NCBI GenBank assembly: GCA_002104905.1
Contig: MCFE01000115.1
Coordinates: 1-64,000 of the forward strand
Length of the DNA: 64,000 bases
Source: Basidiobolus meristosporus CBS 931.73
Taxonomy: Eukaryota > Basidiobolomycota > Basidiobolomycetes > Basidiobolales > Basidiobolaceae
Direction of reading: 5' to 3'
This document shows, in pieces, positions 41,732 through 54,138 of this stretch (its first letter is position 1; every line of letters begins with the position of its first letter). The translations under genes and the position numbers were made by a program. The notes under the pieces are model-generated. The model made no database searches. It was not told the DNA's origin and saw nothing but the letters and a program-made list of their open reading frames with translations.

Positions 41732-43129
41732 ATTGCAATAGATGGTCCACAGCACTAGGAATACCTCTCCTCAAATGTTTCCAAAGGAAATTATGTTGTA
41801 GTGAATTGTTGTGTTATATCATGATTAGTTTGGGGTTGCTCTACAACGTAGAGGCTTATCAACAATATAGAAGTGCTTCTAGTAAGCTAATACTAAAACA
41901 GTTTATTGGGAGCTTGATATACCAGTAGAAAATACAACTGTCACTAGTATCCTCAGTCTTAGGCTCAAAATATACCATAAGCAGTATTTCTCACTTCTAC
42001 AGCAGTGTTCTGACTTGATTTGACTCACTTCAATATCTGCACCACCAAAAAAAAGTAAAGTCATCTGGTTCCCAAGCAAACCCCACAGATGACAGCAGAA
42101 GAAGCTTATACAACAGCTTGATTTGACATGCAGTGCAACAAGCAGGGCTACATCCAAAAAAAGCTGTGTTGACAGTATGCCCACTGAAGGTAACAATGCA
42201 GACTCCTCAGGCTCTCAGTCAAATAGCCGAATCAGAACTTCTGTGGAGTTGCAAGCTGACCATAATGCTCATGCAGATGAGAATATTGCAAACACAGTGC
42301 CTCTGGTTGTAGACCAGCAAGTGGCTGCCATGACAACACTACTACTTGTATTAGCAAATATGTTTTCAGTTTATACCAAAGAACTTATAAGGCAATTAGG
42401 TACAGTGGAAGATAGAATATATGCAATGGCACAGAGAAATCATAAAAGAGTCCATAAGCACAATGAGTAGATAATATATGTAGAGCAGTCAATGTCCCAG
42501 GTAAAAATGCAGTAACTTTGCTGTAAAGTAGGAACTCCAGTAGCTCAATGTGACAGCCAAGAATTAAGCCATTTCCTAATGTAACAGCAGAGAAACAGTG
42601 CAGAGTATTTCAATCACAAGAACAGTGCCCAAAGTTAAAGCCAACAGCAAAATCTATCACAGCCAGGAAGGGAGAGACAGCAGTGTTTTTATCCAAGCGT
42701 AAAAATCAAAAGACATTGAGTATCTGTGAAGCTGTTGGGTCCAATGATGAAGAGCGGGCTTATATTTAAGAGGCTGCTAAAAGCCCAACATAGCATCACC
42801 TTAGGACATTGTACCATGAGACCATCAGGAACTCAAGGCCAAGCAGAATGCACTTGACCTGTTCCACAAGCATTATATTGGATTCAAGCAAGCAAAGAAA
42901 TTTTGTGCCAGCATTGGTATGCAAGGAAACTATCTTGGGAATAGCAGAAACTATCAAAGGCAGAAGAACAAGGGTATCATGATTGCTTGATATGCTTGAC
43001 CTTTCATGATCTGGTCTAATCAAAATGATGAAGAAACACAGTTCTTTCTAAACTGATTAACTACATTCTAGCAACTTCTTGAAAGCTCCAAGTTAACATT
43101 ACATAATGGAGTATTTTATGGAAGCTTCC
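41732..43129 (+). other. Unassigned AT-rich stretch with one 115-codon ORF
   Basis: No known element is recognisable. The plus-strand frame 42123-42470 encodes 115 residues with a Ser/Asn-rich start, a hydrophobic helix (AAMTTLLLVLANMFSVYT) and a basic end (RNHKRVHKHNE). Upstream in a continuous frame is a stop-interrupted PPKKSKVIWFPSKPHR. It may be a remnant of a transposon-encoded protein, but nothing identifies a family. Confidence 0.3.
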
Positions 43130-46100
43130 CCTTGCAGTTTATGTAGCTCAATACCATGCATGGTAGTCATATGTCACATGACCCAGTAACATGAACATCC
43201 AACCCTTGGCATATCTCCATGTGATGCTTTAGTCTGTTCTTTAGTATATTTCTATCTTGTTACACTTACCATGCTTCACCACAGAACCCCATCAGTATTA
43301 GCCAATATCTCTTGGCTTCCATATTGTCAAACATAAATATAGCTCTGTCCCCTCCTGTTTATTCCTCAGTCAGGAAACACAGGTCTTGAATAAACAGCCT
43401 TGACTTGCATATCCACCTTGCCTTGTTGATCCCACCTGAGTCCTTGCCTGGTCCTGCCTTGCCTAGCTCTATTCTCATACCCTGTGTTTACTCATAACGG
43501 TTCTATCAGACTGCTATTGACTGACTAAAGGATTGCTTCCTTTTACCCAAATTTCCTGAGATGAATGTATAGAGGAATAAATACTGAAAGTATTACCCTG
43601 ATTCTTTCCTTAGTCTTGTCCTCCAAAGGCAAGGATACTTTATCGTTGTAAAATTATTGGCCAAAGTTGCATTCACTCTATTACCCTTCAGGTGTTTTTT
43701 ACAGCATTTGCAGCATTGGAAGCCTCAGTACAAAACACTATCAAAGGATGTCAAAGCCAGTACCTTCTGAAGTGATGCTAACCTATTCAAAGTTGGGGAT
43801 TGTGGATCAACAACTCTATTCTTGACAAACTAGTGGCTTTAAAGCCCACATAGTAGCTAGTAGGCTCCAGCATTCCTGAATAAGCTCAAGAAACCTTTCC
43901 CCTTCCTTTGACACCAACATTTCCAGTCCAGATTACAACTTTGAAAGCCTCATGGCTGCCTTTACCCAGCTGCAACAAGAAAATGCAGATCTCAGAAGCT
44001 CTGTTGCTCAGCTTCAAAGCCAAAATACTCAAAAGCCTATCTAGACTCCCTCTTGCCATGATCCCAGGACCATTAAACTACCAAGCTCAGTGTCTCCCAA
44101 AACCAGTTGCAAGGTTTCATAAATATAGTCAAACACCACTTGTTGCTACAACCCAGTTGGTTCCCAACAGTTCAAGCAAAAGTTGGTTTAGAACTACCCA
44201 GAAATGGTATCCCCTTTAGTAGCAACTAACTCCTTGCTACTCATTGAGACTGTGCCCTCCTCACAGAAATGGAGCTAACAGTTGGCAATATTGACCAAGC
44301 CAGAACTGCTGCCAGCAAGATCAAGAACTTGAAGTAAAAAAACAGACCTGCATATGTGTATGTTTCTGGGTTCTGGCTACTGGCCAGTGATTTCAGCCTT
44401 TGGGATGATGCTGCCCTAATGAGTCAGTTTCATGATGTCTTCAATGATGAAGTCAGTGATATACTACTTGCTCTCTCTGACCTAGCTACAGTAGGTAATG
44501 CTATACATCAAGCAGTCCAATGTGACAATTGCCTTTTCTACAAGAAACAGAGGTTTTGATACACTTATCAGCCAACCTCCTTCCCAGTAATCCAGTTGCC
44601 TAATACTAAGCATGATGCTCCTATGCCAATTGACAGTGCCAAGTTTGAGAAACTTGCCAAAGAAAGATCTAGACATCAAAGGCAAACCTCTGTCATTACT
44701 GCAGCCAACTAGGCCACTGTGCCAAGTCTTGTCCTAATAAGAAGCTCAGCTTCTGGCTCCTGCAATCATCTAGTGAACAGCCTTCTCCTTGTTGGAAAAC
44801 TCCAGTGTTGTGTTACAATGACAGGCTTACAACTGGACCCTCTAATGAAAATTCAACATATTCATTAAAGATCATATGCTACCAAGTCCATCCAGTCCTT
44901 AAAAGTGCTTGTCAACATCCATAACCCTGAATCCAGCCCTGTTCATGTCCTTGCCCTCATATATTCTGATGTTTGCCCTGCTTATTGACTAATCCTCTAT
45001 GCAGAAGCACAGAATCCCCCCTATCCTAATATCCTGTCCTGTTCAAGTAGAAGTTATTGATGGAGGGTCCCTCTGCTCTGGTGCTGTTACCCATGAGACA
45101 AGTCTACTCTAGCTGTCCAATAATAGCAACAATGCAACACTAGCCTCCAACATCATCAATTTTGCCACTTCCACATGGTGCTGGAAGCACAAGGCTCATT
45201 CACCATAACCCAGCTATCAGCTGGAATATAAAAACCCTAACATTCCCCAGAATCCATCATTTCAACTCCATGAAACCACCTAACATTTCACGTAAAAAGT
45301 TATTTTTTTCCAAGCTACCCCAGACCCAGCTGCCTATCATCACTGAAGGAACCCCCTCCAATGAAGTACCTGCCAAGTCTAAAGTGTTTGCCCATATGTT
45401 TGATAAGAACAATACAGAACTTCTCCAACCACATAGACCCTATGATTGCCCATTAACCTTGAAGATGGAAAAGCCCCACCCTTTGGCCTTATCTAAAACC
45501 TCTCACAGCATATGTTGAAAGAGCTTCATGCAGTAATCAAAGAAAACCTCCAGAAAGGCTTTATTCAGCACTCCAAATCCTAAACTTGTGCCCCAATCCT
45601 CTTTGTCAAAAAAAGGATGGTACACTTAGAATGTGTGTAGACAACTGTGCATTGATTAAGATTACAATCAGGTGCCACTAGCCATGCCACTGAGCAACAC
45701 CCTGCTGAATCAGCTCTCTGCTGCCAAAGTATTGACCAAAATTGATCTCAGAGGAGCTTATAACCTCATCAGGATCAAGCCTGGCATTTTATGGAAAACT
45801 GCCTTCAGAACCAGATATGGTCACTTTGCATATAAAGCTATGCTATTTGGTCCCACCAATGCCTCAGCTGTCTTTCAACACATGATGAATGACATGTTCT
45901 GTGCATACCTTGACCAATTTGAGGTTATCTACCTTGATGATATCCTGATCTACTTCACAAGGCAAGAAGATAATTATCCATATGTTACAAAAGTCTTGAC
46001 CAAGCTGGATACTGCTGGCCACTATGCCAAACTTGAAAATGTGAGTTTGACCAGAGAGAAGTTGCATTCCTGGGTTATCTTATAAGCTCAAATGGATCAT

Positions 46101-46650
46101 GAATGGACCCCAAGAAAGAAGTAGACATACAGACCTGAAAAACCTGCTGTTCCATAACAGAAGTGCAATCCTTCCTTGGACTTGCCAGCCTCTTCTATAG
46201 ATTGATTGCCAACCACTATAAGATAATCATTCCCCTGACAAAGTTCACTCAGAAAAGTTTGCCCCTTGCCTTGAATGAGGAATAGTCCAAGTCCTTTGAT
46301 TCCATCAAGAAACCACTGCTTCCCCACCCTGAACTTAAGAAAGCTTTCACCATACAAGCATATGCCTCTGACTTTGCCCTTGGTGCTATCCTTTCCCAGT
46401 GTATAGATAAGAATATGCCATGCCCTATTGCATTCTACTCTTGGAAATATACTCCAGCTTAAGTAAATCAAGATAGCCATGACAAGGAACTACTTGTAAT
46501 CAGTGTTGTCTTTGAGCTATGGAGACACTTACTTGATTGTGCAGCCCAAATGATAGATATCTTTTATGACCCCAAGAACCTCAGGTATATTACCACCTCA
46601 AAATTAGTAAACCTGAGAGAAGCTAGATGGTCCTTCTTCCTGTCTAAGTA
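43130..46650 (+). mobile_element. Gypsy-1: degenerate Ty3/gypsy element (leader to RNase H)
   Basis: Leader sequence at about 43,640-43,850 resembles 61,940-62,125. Gag remnants include a coiled MAAFTQLQQENADLRSS. The knuckle CHYCSQLGHCAKSC (44691-44732) is intact, and a protease-like stretch near 44,900 has lost its Asp-Ser-Gly. Reverse transcriptase (45,540-46,085) shows VLTKIDLRGAYNLIRIKPG and VIYLDDILIYF. RNase H remnants reach 46,640 (LREARWSFFLSK), where the copy is cut by a copia LTR. Stops and frameshifts are frequent. Confidence 0.85.
45672..46085 (+). pseudogene. Gypsy-1 reverse transcriptase core (fragment)
   Basis: The longest open piece of gypsy-1, 137 codons, holds RT motifs A (KIDLRGAYN), B-like (TAFRTRYGHFAYKAMLFG) and C (YLDD). 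It ends LTREKLHSWVIL, matching the EFLG/FLGY segment position of Ty3 RT. It is flanked by stops. Confidence 0.88.
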
Positions 46651-46885
46651 AGGAGGGTTTCTCAACATTCAGAGGCATTCTGTAACAGCTTCAGGGTTAG
46701 TACATCATGATTGGTAAAAAGTGTTAATTTGATCTTGACTCTAGGGGAATAATCATAGAATCATAGATATGCAGAAAGTGGCACGTTGGGGCAGTAGGTT
46801 GCTGATATAGTGACCAAGACTAGTCTTGAATTATTAAGTAAATTTTTAGCTGCTTAATGATACCAGATAGTCCAGTATTTCAACA
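46651..46885 (-). repeat. Truncated 3' LTR of copia-3
   Basis: Matches 51,104-51,340 closely. Its outer ~125 bp are missing; the break with gypsy-1 falls at a shared CTAAGTA. On the minus strand it is preceded by a purine tract GTTCAGGGGGAG (polypurine tract) at 46886-46897. Confidence 0.85.
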
Positions 46886-48165
46886 CTCCCCCTGAACTAA
46901 ATAATTTCTTAATCCTAATTCCTCTCTGAGATTCTCAAGTTGTGGTATAGCTAGCAGTTTTGTCAATATATTTGCCACCATCTTGTCAGTAAGACAGTAA
47001 ACTAACTCTACTAAGTTATTTTCTTCAGCTTCCCTCACAAATTGGTGTTGTATATCTATGTGCTTAGTTGTGGCAAGATTAGTATGATTCCTGGCTAATG
47101 AAATACTACTTAGATTATCCTTGCAAATATATGTTGGTTCATCTGAACTAAAACCTAGTCTTTGAATGATTCTTGTAGCCATAGAGTCCCCTTAGTTGCA
47201 TGACAAGCAGCCATCTATTCAGCTTCAGCTGTAGATAGGGCCATAGTTGGTTGTTTCTTGCAAATCCAATTAATAGCTGCACCAGCATAAGTAAATACAC
47301 ATCCAGTGGTAGAGCATATGTAAGTCAGATTTGTATCCCAATCTGAAGCACCATAACCATTAAGTTTCTCCCTATCAGCTGCTCCAGAGTATTCCAGATT
47401 CATATTTATAGATCCTTATAGATATCTGAAAATCTGCCTAACTGCTGTAATTTGATCTGATCCATAATTCTGCATGAATTGACTGACTTTTTGAGCTGCC
47501 ACTGCAATACTGGGACATGCAGACACCATCAATCACATGCAGCTACCACCATTGATTGATAGGGAAAGTTTTGTTCCATATTTGATCCATTTCACCTAAA
47601 ACTAGCTGAGAATTGCTCAATTTTTTATTGATGTCCATAGTGCAGCTGCAGTTTTGCAATTTTCCATTTTGAAGCATCTAAGAATTTTCCTTATTTACTT
47701 AGACTGACTCAGCACAATTTTCCGCATAGGTATGTCAATCTTGACTTGAATTCCAATAAAAAAACTCAATTTTCCAGGATCTTTCATTTCAAACTTGCTA
47801 AAGAGATCTGATTTGGTCTGTTTGAGTGCCTCCTGGTCAATTGTAGCAACTATTAGGTCATCCACATAAAGGACTAGGATGAGCACACCCTTTTTGAGCT
47901 GCTTCACATATCTAATGTGATCTGCAGTGCTACAAATGAACCCAAACTCCTCTGGATGTATCAATCTTGTTATGATATGCTCTAGGTGCCTGCTTAAGCA
48001 ATAAAACAATTACCTAAATCTGCACACTGTATGGGGGCCTTTGGATAGATAAAATCCTCTGGTTGCTCCTTCTATATAGTTTCTTTCAAATGACTATTTA
48101 AAAGACTGCTTTGACATCCATATGGTGTAGAACTAGGCTGTGTAGAGCTGCCAGGGCTACAAGCT
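46886..48165 (-). mobile_element. Copia-3: antisense RNase H and RT remnants
   Basis: On the minus strand: RNase H end ATTKHIDIQHQFVREAEENN with KMVANILTK, an upstream WICKKQPTMALSTAEAE, and RT pieces LIVATIDQEALKQTKSDLF and LSFFIGIQVKIDIP. Multiple stops. It is related to but distinct from copia-A and closest to copia-4 at 59-61 kb. Confidence 0.85.
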
Positions 48166-49604
48166 GAACTTGGCAACCAGAGCTTCCAATATGATTCTTG
48201 CTTTCAGGGGAAATTGCTATGGCATGTACATCTGTAAGGCTCCTGAATCAATCAGGATCCTGGCAGGTACAACATTAATGACTTCATTCAAGTACAATGG
48301 CTCTGCTGAGTTTGAGGTTATTTTGGATGAGTATTCTTCTGACAAAAGGAATATTAGTCCTGAGTCTTCATTAGGTTTATCCTCCTTATCTTTATGTTCT
48401 TGCATTTTAACATGGTTGAAGGTTCTTACTGACTGGTGTTCATCTCTTTTTCCAGGGCAGTACTTTGAGATGTTTTCCCCATGCTGTTAGCAATTCAGAC
48501 AGTCCTTTTGTCTTGCTTTCTTCAAGCAGGGATTCTTCTGCATTGTGTCTATTTCCGTTGGCACTGCTTCTGATTTTCTTGTTTCATGGTGAATGTAGCT
48601 TCACTGATTAATCTCTGTAGGCTTTCCCACTCAAAACTTAGCAGAGTCTTGATTAATAGCAACCTTGATGATAGTATGAGGATCTGATAATCCACTTCCA
48701 CACAAGTTCTTTGTTTAAGCCTTCAATAAAGTATTTAACTTGATTAAGGGATACACTCTCTCAATCTGTGCAAGGAGACATCTGTACTCATGGATGCATT
48801 CTTGAACCATTCCTTTCTGTCGGAACTTCTTCAACTTCCACCTTTGTAGTGGCTGCTGGTGTGGAGGCTCAAAAGCATCCTAGATTTCCAACACATACTC
48901 ATCTCTGGCACAGATAGTAGTACATCCTATCATATCAGCTGACCAGAACTTGATGTGGTTCAAATTTAAGGCTGTAACTGTCTAACAAGTGGCTGCATAA
49001 TGCTATTTGCTTTCTAGGGCAATTTCCATGTAGCTTCTTCAATGTGAAAGAGCCAAGTGCCTAGGCTTACATTGACTCTACCATGATACTGGTTGTCCTT
49101 TACACTACATTTTCTCTTGACAAAGACTTACTGCTTCTAGGCCATGGTTTTTTTCCTTGTTGCTGCTGACTGGTGATATAGAGTTACTGTTACTGCTGGG
49201 CCAGGATGTGCTGCATAACATACTTCCATTCTTGATTTTCTGACATCTTGAGGGGGGCTCCTTGACTCTTCAGAAGGGACATTTCTGGTTGCCTATGATA
49301 AATCTCAGACTTGGAATTCATCTGATTTTCAGTTAATATTCTGACGGTATTCAGCTGGTGTTTTTGGTTCAAAATTCAAATGCCATTTTTGATGGAAGTA
49401 ATGGGCACCTAATTACCAAACTTGGGATGGATGCTAGTTGGCATAGTCTCCTCCTGGAGAGTTTGTTTGCTTGCCTGCTCATAAGCTAACAACAGAAATA
49501 TGAGGAGTAGTTGATTTTGATAAACTTGGAATTCAGCTGATATTATGATGGTATTCTACTGGCCTTTTCTTAGTTTTTTTGTCAGGGGTTGTTGCTGCTA
49601 CTGA
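48166..49604 (-). mobile_element. Gypsy-3: antisense gag-protease remnant
   Basis: The minus strand reads, from the right, gag-like SLNQVKYFIEGLNKELV, a Cys-containing knuckle remnant and a retropepsin-like PLYLNEVINVVPARILIDSG (DSGA motif at about 48,240). It lies just inside an antisense gypsy LTR, which would be its 5' LTR. Heavily mutated. The junction with copia-3 near 48,165 is not clean. Confidence 0.6.
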
Positions 49605-49972
49605 TTTTGCAAGTCTTAGTATAAACATTGTAGAGGAATGGTAGGTTAGCAGGTACTGCACTCACTAATACTTTAACTGATCTCCATTGAGGCTCTAGCA
49701 TCTCTTATATAGGGTTTACCGGATCAATTGCCCACTAATTGTATTGCCCAGTGTATGTTGTAGCTGATTACTCATTTTATTGCATCATCATCACCCAAGT
49801 AGATCTTAATTAATATATCTATTTCCATCTGATAAGGAACTGCTGACATATATGCTGAGCAATACTACTGATTAGGTTGATAATATTGATATTCTGATAG
49901 GCAAAACATACAACTATTTGATTTGACTAATAAACCAATCCAACTTTGACATTCAAGCATTAATTTATAACA
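49605..49972 (-). repeat. Antisense gypsy LTR (family of 52,849)
   Basis: The reverse complement aligns along its length with the LTR at 52849-53207, including GCTTGAATGT near its start, GTGATGATGATGCAAT in the middle and CTTGC near its end. Diverged, no ORF. Confidence 0.75.
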
Positions 49973-50970
49973 GTCTCAAATACAAATGTGTCTTCAACTC
50001 ACATTAGTGTTGACAAAAAAGTGCTATAATAGGATTATGTGCTAACCATGAAGCTGTGTGCCCCATGGATAAGACTACTTCAAATCATGATTTGAGCAAA
50101 ACTGATACAACTTCAACACTCAAGCAGTAGACCATAACACATTCTCCCCCAATCCACAAGTAATTGCATAAAAATACACTGCTCCATGAGTGTTTCTGCT
50201 GTAACCCCCTTTTTCCATGATTTTGGTGGAATCCTATGACTTTATGCCATTCTTTATTCACTGATTCCCATATGTGTTGGTCTTCAGCAGGCACTGCAAC
50301 ATCTAGCACCTTATATACCAGTCTCTTCACATGTGTTAGCAGTGGTAGAAAAATTACCTTACTCTGTAGCCTCATCTACCTCACTGGAGCTGATTCAGCT
50401 GATTGTGCATCCAACTTCTTGGAAAACAGCTATTGTCTTGTGATAAACTCTTCTTAGATATTATGGGACTCAGCCAGCTCAGGTCTGATAGCATTAGTTG
50501 GTGTGTACTGCAGCATTTTCTCATGCTTCCACTTTGCTGACTTGCTTAGAATTTTTTCCATTTACCTTTGCACTTATCACTGCCCAGTTGTACACATCTA
50601 CTTTAAATGAGAGCTTCTTGTATTGTCTTTCTATTTATCCTTGATAACTGCTACACTGATGCATCTATTTTGCAAGTTTATTCCTCAAAGATACTCCACT
50701 GACAACCTGATGATTCTTTATTGCTTGCTTCTGGCTATTAGTTATCCCTGTGGCAGGCTCCTGAGATAATCATAGGTTTTTTTGCTGTAAAAATATATAA
50801 TGCCACCAAAATATTAACCTAATGTAGTCACTTAAATCATTGCCTTCATATCTCAGAAAATATTGCCTGCTTGCCACTTACCTGCGCTCTTCTGGCTCCC
50901 TGATACTTCTTTGCTACATGTTTGGGGCTCTCAGCCCTGCTTGTGCTGAGCTTTTTGGGGGGGGTCACTG
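49973..50970. other. Mosaic of LTR fragments
   Basis: At 50784-50870 is a plus-strand fragment of the copia-A LTR family (start to ...CTCAGAAAATATTG). Around 50,130-50,155 the minus strand shows a purine tract GGATTGGGGGAGAA followed by an LTR-like start TGTGTTATGGTC. The rest is unassigned; no gene is seen. Confidence 0.5.
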
Positions 50971-51340
50971 TTGCAATTTAAGAAGTGACTTGGATACAAG
51001 GAACTTATCAAGAAATAGTGATAATAGTTGAACTGTTGTTTATTAATAGAGAAGCTCAGTATTTATACCTTTGTAGAAGTAATATAGCTGTAACACTAAG
51101 TAAGGAGGGTTTCTCAATATTCAGGAGCATTCTGTAACAGTTTCAGGGTTAGTACATAATAGTTAGCATCAGTGCTAATTTGATCCTGACTATAGGGGAA
51201 TAACCATAAGATCATAGATCTGAAGAAAGTGGCAAAGTTAGAGCTGTAGGTTAGTCCCACAGTGACCAAGACTAGTCCAGAGCTGTTAAGTAAATTTTTA
51301 GCTGCAGATTGATAACAAATAGTCCAATATTGCAACAGAG
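50971..51340 (-). repeat. 5' LTR of copia-3
   Basis: 370 bp bounded by the inverted termini TGTTGCAAT and ATTGCAACA. The right two thirds match the truncated copy at 46651-46885. It abuts gypsy-2 RNase H on its right. Confidence 0.82.
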
Positions 51341-52848
51341 ATGCTACATAGAAGGGGTCAAATGCATTGTAAAGACTGACCATGCCTCCCTCAAGTATAT
51401 ATTTACTCAGAAAATACTCTCTAGAAGAATGACAAGATGGAGTGAATATATTTGGCAATTTAACTTGGAGATTGTCTACTGCCCTGGAAAACACAACATG
51501 GTTGCTGACGCCTTATCAAGATTAGATAAAGTTGCACAACTCAACTTGTTGCATGAATCAGATTGGCCTAGCCTATTACCAAATTCCTTGGAGGACCAAG
51601 CCATTCCTGATGAGATGGATGAAGATATCAAGAAGATAATCTGGGATGAAGCCAGCAAATTTGTAGTAAAGGATGGAACACTCTACCAAATTGTTGATTG
51701 AAGCCCTATTACTTATTGCCCTTATGTTTCTTGTCTAAATTTAACACATAAGCTACAAAATGGATATGGACATCTTGGAATTGAAGGAACCTATAGCCTT
51801 GTGAAAGCCAGAGCATGGTGGCCCAGAATGAAACATGACATTGCAAAGCTAGTGAAAACATGCCCACACTGCTAAATCAACCAAGGCCAACCACAGAAAA
51901 TTGCTGAACTCTTTGCCTTGGAGCCTGTAAGACCATCCAAAAGATGGGAAATGACTTTATTTGAAGACTGCTAACTACCAGGAAATGCAACTGTTGGATT
52001 CTAGTAGCAATTGACCATGCTACTAAATGGTCAGTGGCTAAAGCTGTACCTATAGCCAGTGAACAAGAAGTTGCAAGCTTCATCTACCATGAGATCCTTA
52101 TGAAATTTGGATGCCCTGTAGAGATTCTGTCTGATAGAGGTGCAAACTTTATGGCAAAGACATTGAAAGCTTACCTGGAAATGCAGCAGATCAAACACTT
52201 GAAAACCTCAGCATATCACCCCAGAGCTAATGGAGTCACTGAATGGTTTAATGGAATATTTGGAAAAATGCTGACTAAGTATGCAAATGGAGTTGTCAGT
52301 AGATGGGATCAGTATGTAGACCAAGCACTCTTTGCATGCAGAGTCACAGTACACAACACCACCCAGCAATCACCATTTTGCTTTGTGTATGGATGTGAAC
52401 CAAGGATTCCAGGAGATCTCACACAACTTAAGCATACAGATACCTTAGAAGATGAGCTCAGTCAGCCAAGTAGACACCAGCAACTGGAACAAAGACCTCA
52501 AGAGGCACAGACCAAAGTTTCTCAAAGTGCAGAAAAGATGAAGCAGAGATTTGATAAAACTATAGCACCAGAAGCATTGACAGTTGGGAACTCTGTATTG
52601 CTAAGAAACAACACTTGGAAGAAGTTTGAGCCACAATAGACAGAACCATTCAAGATCATCAGAGAATGTCCATTTGCAACTTATCAACTGGTGGACAAAC
52701 AAGGCAATATCTGGGAAGACTTAGTGCATAGGGACAGACTCAAGCTTGCAAGACTTGCTGATAATACTGAACCATTACAATATTGGTATCACAAGAAAAG
52801 GAATTCAAGAGAGCCCTCTCAACTTTAGCAGGGGAGAATGTTATGATC
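51341..52848 (+). mobile_element. Gypsy-2: RNase H and integrase of a Ty3/gypsy element
   Basis: It starts in RNase H (VKTDHASLKYIFTQK, then YCPGKHNMVADALSRLDK). It continues with the integrase zinc region (GHLGIEGTYSLVKARAWWP, CPHC) and the catalytic core IAIDHATKWSVAKAVP, LSDRGANFMAKTLKAYL and YHPRANGVTEWFNG, holding all three acidic residues. Stops interrupt the integrase N-terminal domain. The 5' two thirds are absent, cut by the copia-3 LTR. Its RNase H overlaps the part still present in gypsy-1, so they are two separate elements. Confidence 0.88.
52034..52639 (+). pseudogene. Gypsy-2 integrase catalytic core (open fragment)
   Basis: An uninterrupted 201-codon piece containing the second Asp (LSDRGANF), Glu (NGVTEWFNG), the C-terminal CRVTVHNTTQQSPFCFVYG and the SH3-like segment GNSVLLRNNTWKKFEP. 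The first Asp (AIDHATKW) lies just upstream in the same region. It is the least damaged gypsy coding block here. Confidence 0.85.
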
Positions 52849-53207
52849 TGCTGCTTGAATGTTTAAGTTAGATCAGTTTTTAGTCAAATCAATTAGCTAT
52901 ATGTTTAGTGTATCAGTAAATCAGTATTATCCATCAAATCAGTAGCATTAGTCAGCAAATGAATCAGCAGATCCTTCTCAGACAGAAATAGATATATTTG
53001 GTAGGATCTTATTGGGTGATGATGATGCAATCAAATGAGTCATCAGCCACAGCCTACATTAGGAAATATAATTAGTCAGCAATTGATCTGGCAAAATGTA
53101 TATAATGAGCTGCAGGAATCTCAATAAACATCAGTTTAAGTTTAAGTGAATACAATACTAGCTAAACTCCCTATTCCTCTGCAACTCTTATACCAAGACT
53201 TGCAACA
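52849..53207 (+). repeat. 3' LTR of gypsy-2
   Basis: 359 bp starting TGTTATGATCTGCTGC directly after a purine tract (AGCAGGGGAGAA) and ending CTTGCAACA. Related copies lie at 56478-56832 (+) and 49605-49972 (-). Confidence 0.85.
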
Positions 53208-53793
53208 TTATTTCCAATCTGTGATTCTTTGCCTACTCCCCTTCAGTCAAGATCAAATCAACTTTTAGGAAAAATTATGTTTAAGCCCTTAAACTGTTCC
53301 AGAATGCTCCTGACTTTTGGAAAACTCTGCTACCTTAGTGTTACTGTTGTTGTATGTTTAAACAGGTATGTATACTAAGCTTTTGGTGAGCAAACCGCAG
53401 ATGAACTGTTATAACTATTGTTGATAAGCTCCACCACCATATGAGGAGAGCATCTTTCACACTCTGCACATATTCAAGCAATTTCCTGTCAAATGAAGCT
53501 TATGCAGTCTAGCAAGCATTGTCAAGCTAAAAAGTACAGAATTCCACAGCAGTCAAGTGCAAACATTGCCACAATATTCATTGGCAAACATTGCAAACAA
53601 CTACAAAGCAAGCTCTACTTTGTAGTTATATATGACCATGCCTTTGCCTTGGCACTTGATGGCTTCTCACTGAGTAGGTAAACTGCCAGCAAACTCTGCT
53701 GGCAACTGACTCCATTTAGCCAGAATCTGCCACTAATCTCATTGTATCAGAGCAGATATCTGATGATAGTCTCACTGCTGACTGAGTCTAAAC
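53208..53793 (+). other. Diverged LTR/leader of another copia family
   Basis: About 53,490-53,790 resembles the reverse complement of 57,520-57,930. It includes a decayed primer-binding site (TATCAGAGC at about 53,744). It is split by the solo LTR at 53,794 and continues at 54,139. No intact gene. Confidence 0.55.
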
Positions 53794-54138
53794 TGTTGTA
53801 AAAATTTGCAATTCTCCCTGATTATTCACCTAGCTTAGTCACTTGATCATTACCTTCAAATCCTAGAGAATACTGGTCAAATTCCCTGTCAGGATATACC
53901 TACAATATTTTCACCACAATACCAGGTACCCAGACATGAAATTCTCAAAGTTGTCCAAACAGTCCCAAAGTTTGCACACATGCTTTGGGACCTTTTTTAA
54001 CCTATTCTATGTGTTTGTTATGGCAAGGCCATGTAAAAGTATAAATAATACTTTTACATTCAATAAATCATTAAGTGAAAACCATATAATCTACTTGTCC
54101 TCCCAATCATTTCCAATATCTCCAAGACTCTTACATCA
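53794..54138 (+). mobile_element. Solo LTR of the copia-A family with TAAAC duplication
   Basis: 345 bp, TGTTGTAAAAATTTGC to CTCTTACATCA, flanked on both sides by TAAAC (53789-53793, 54139-54143). No internal sequence, so it arose by LTR-LTR recombination. It interrupts the leader of another element. Confidence 0.92.
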
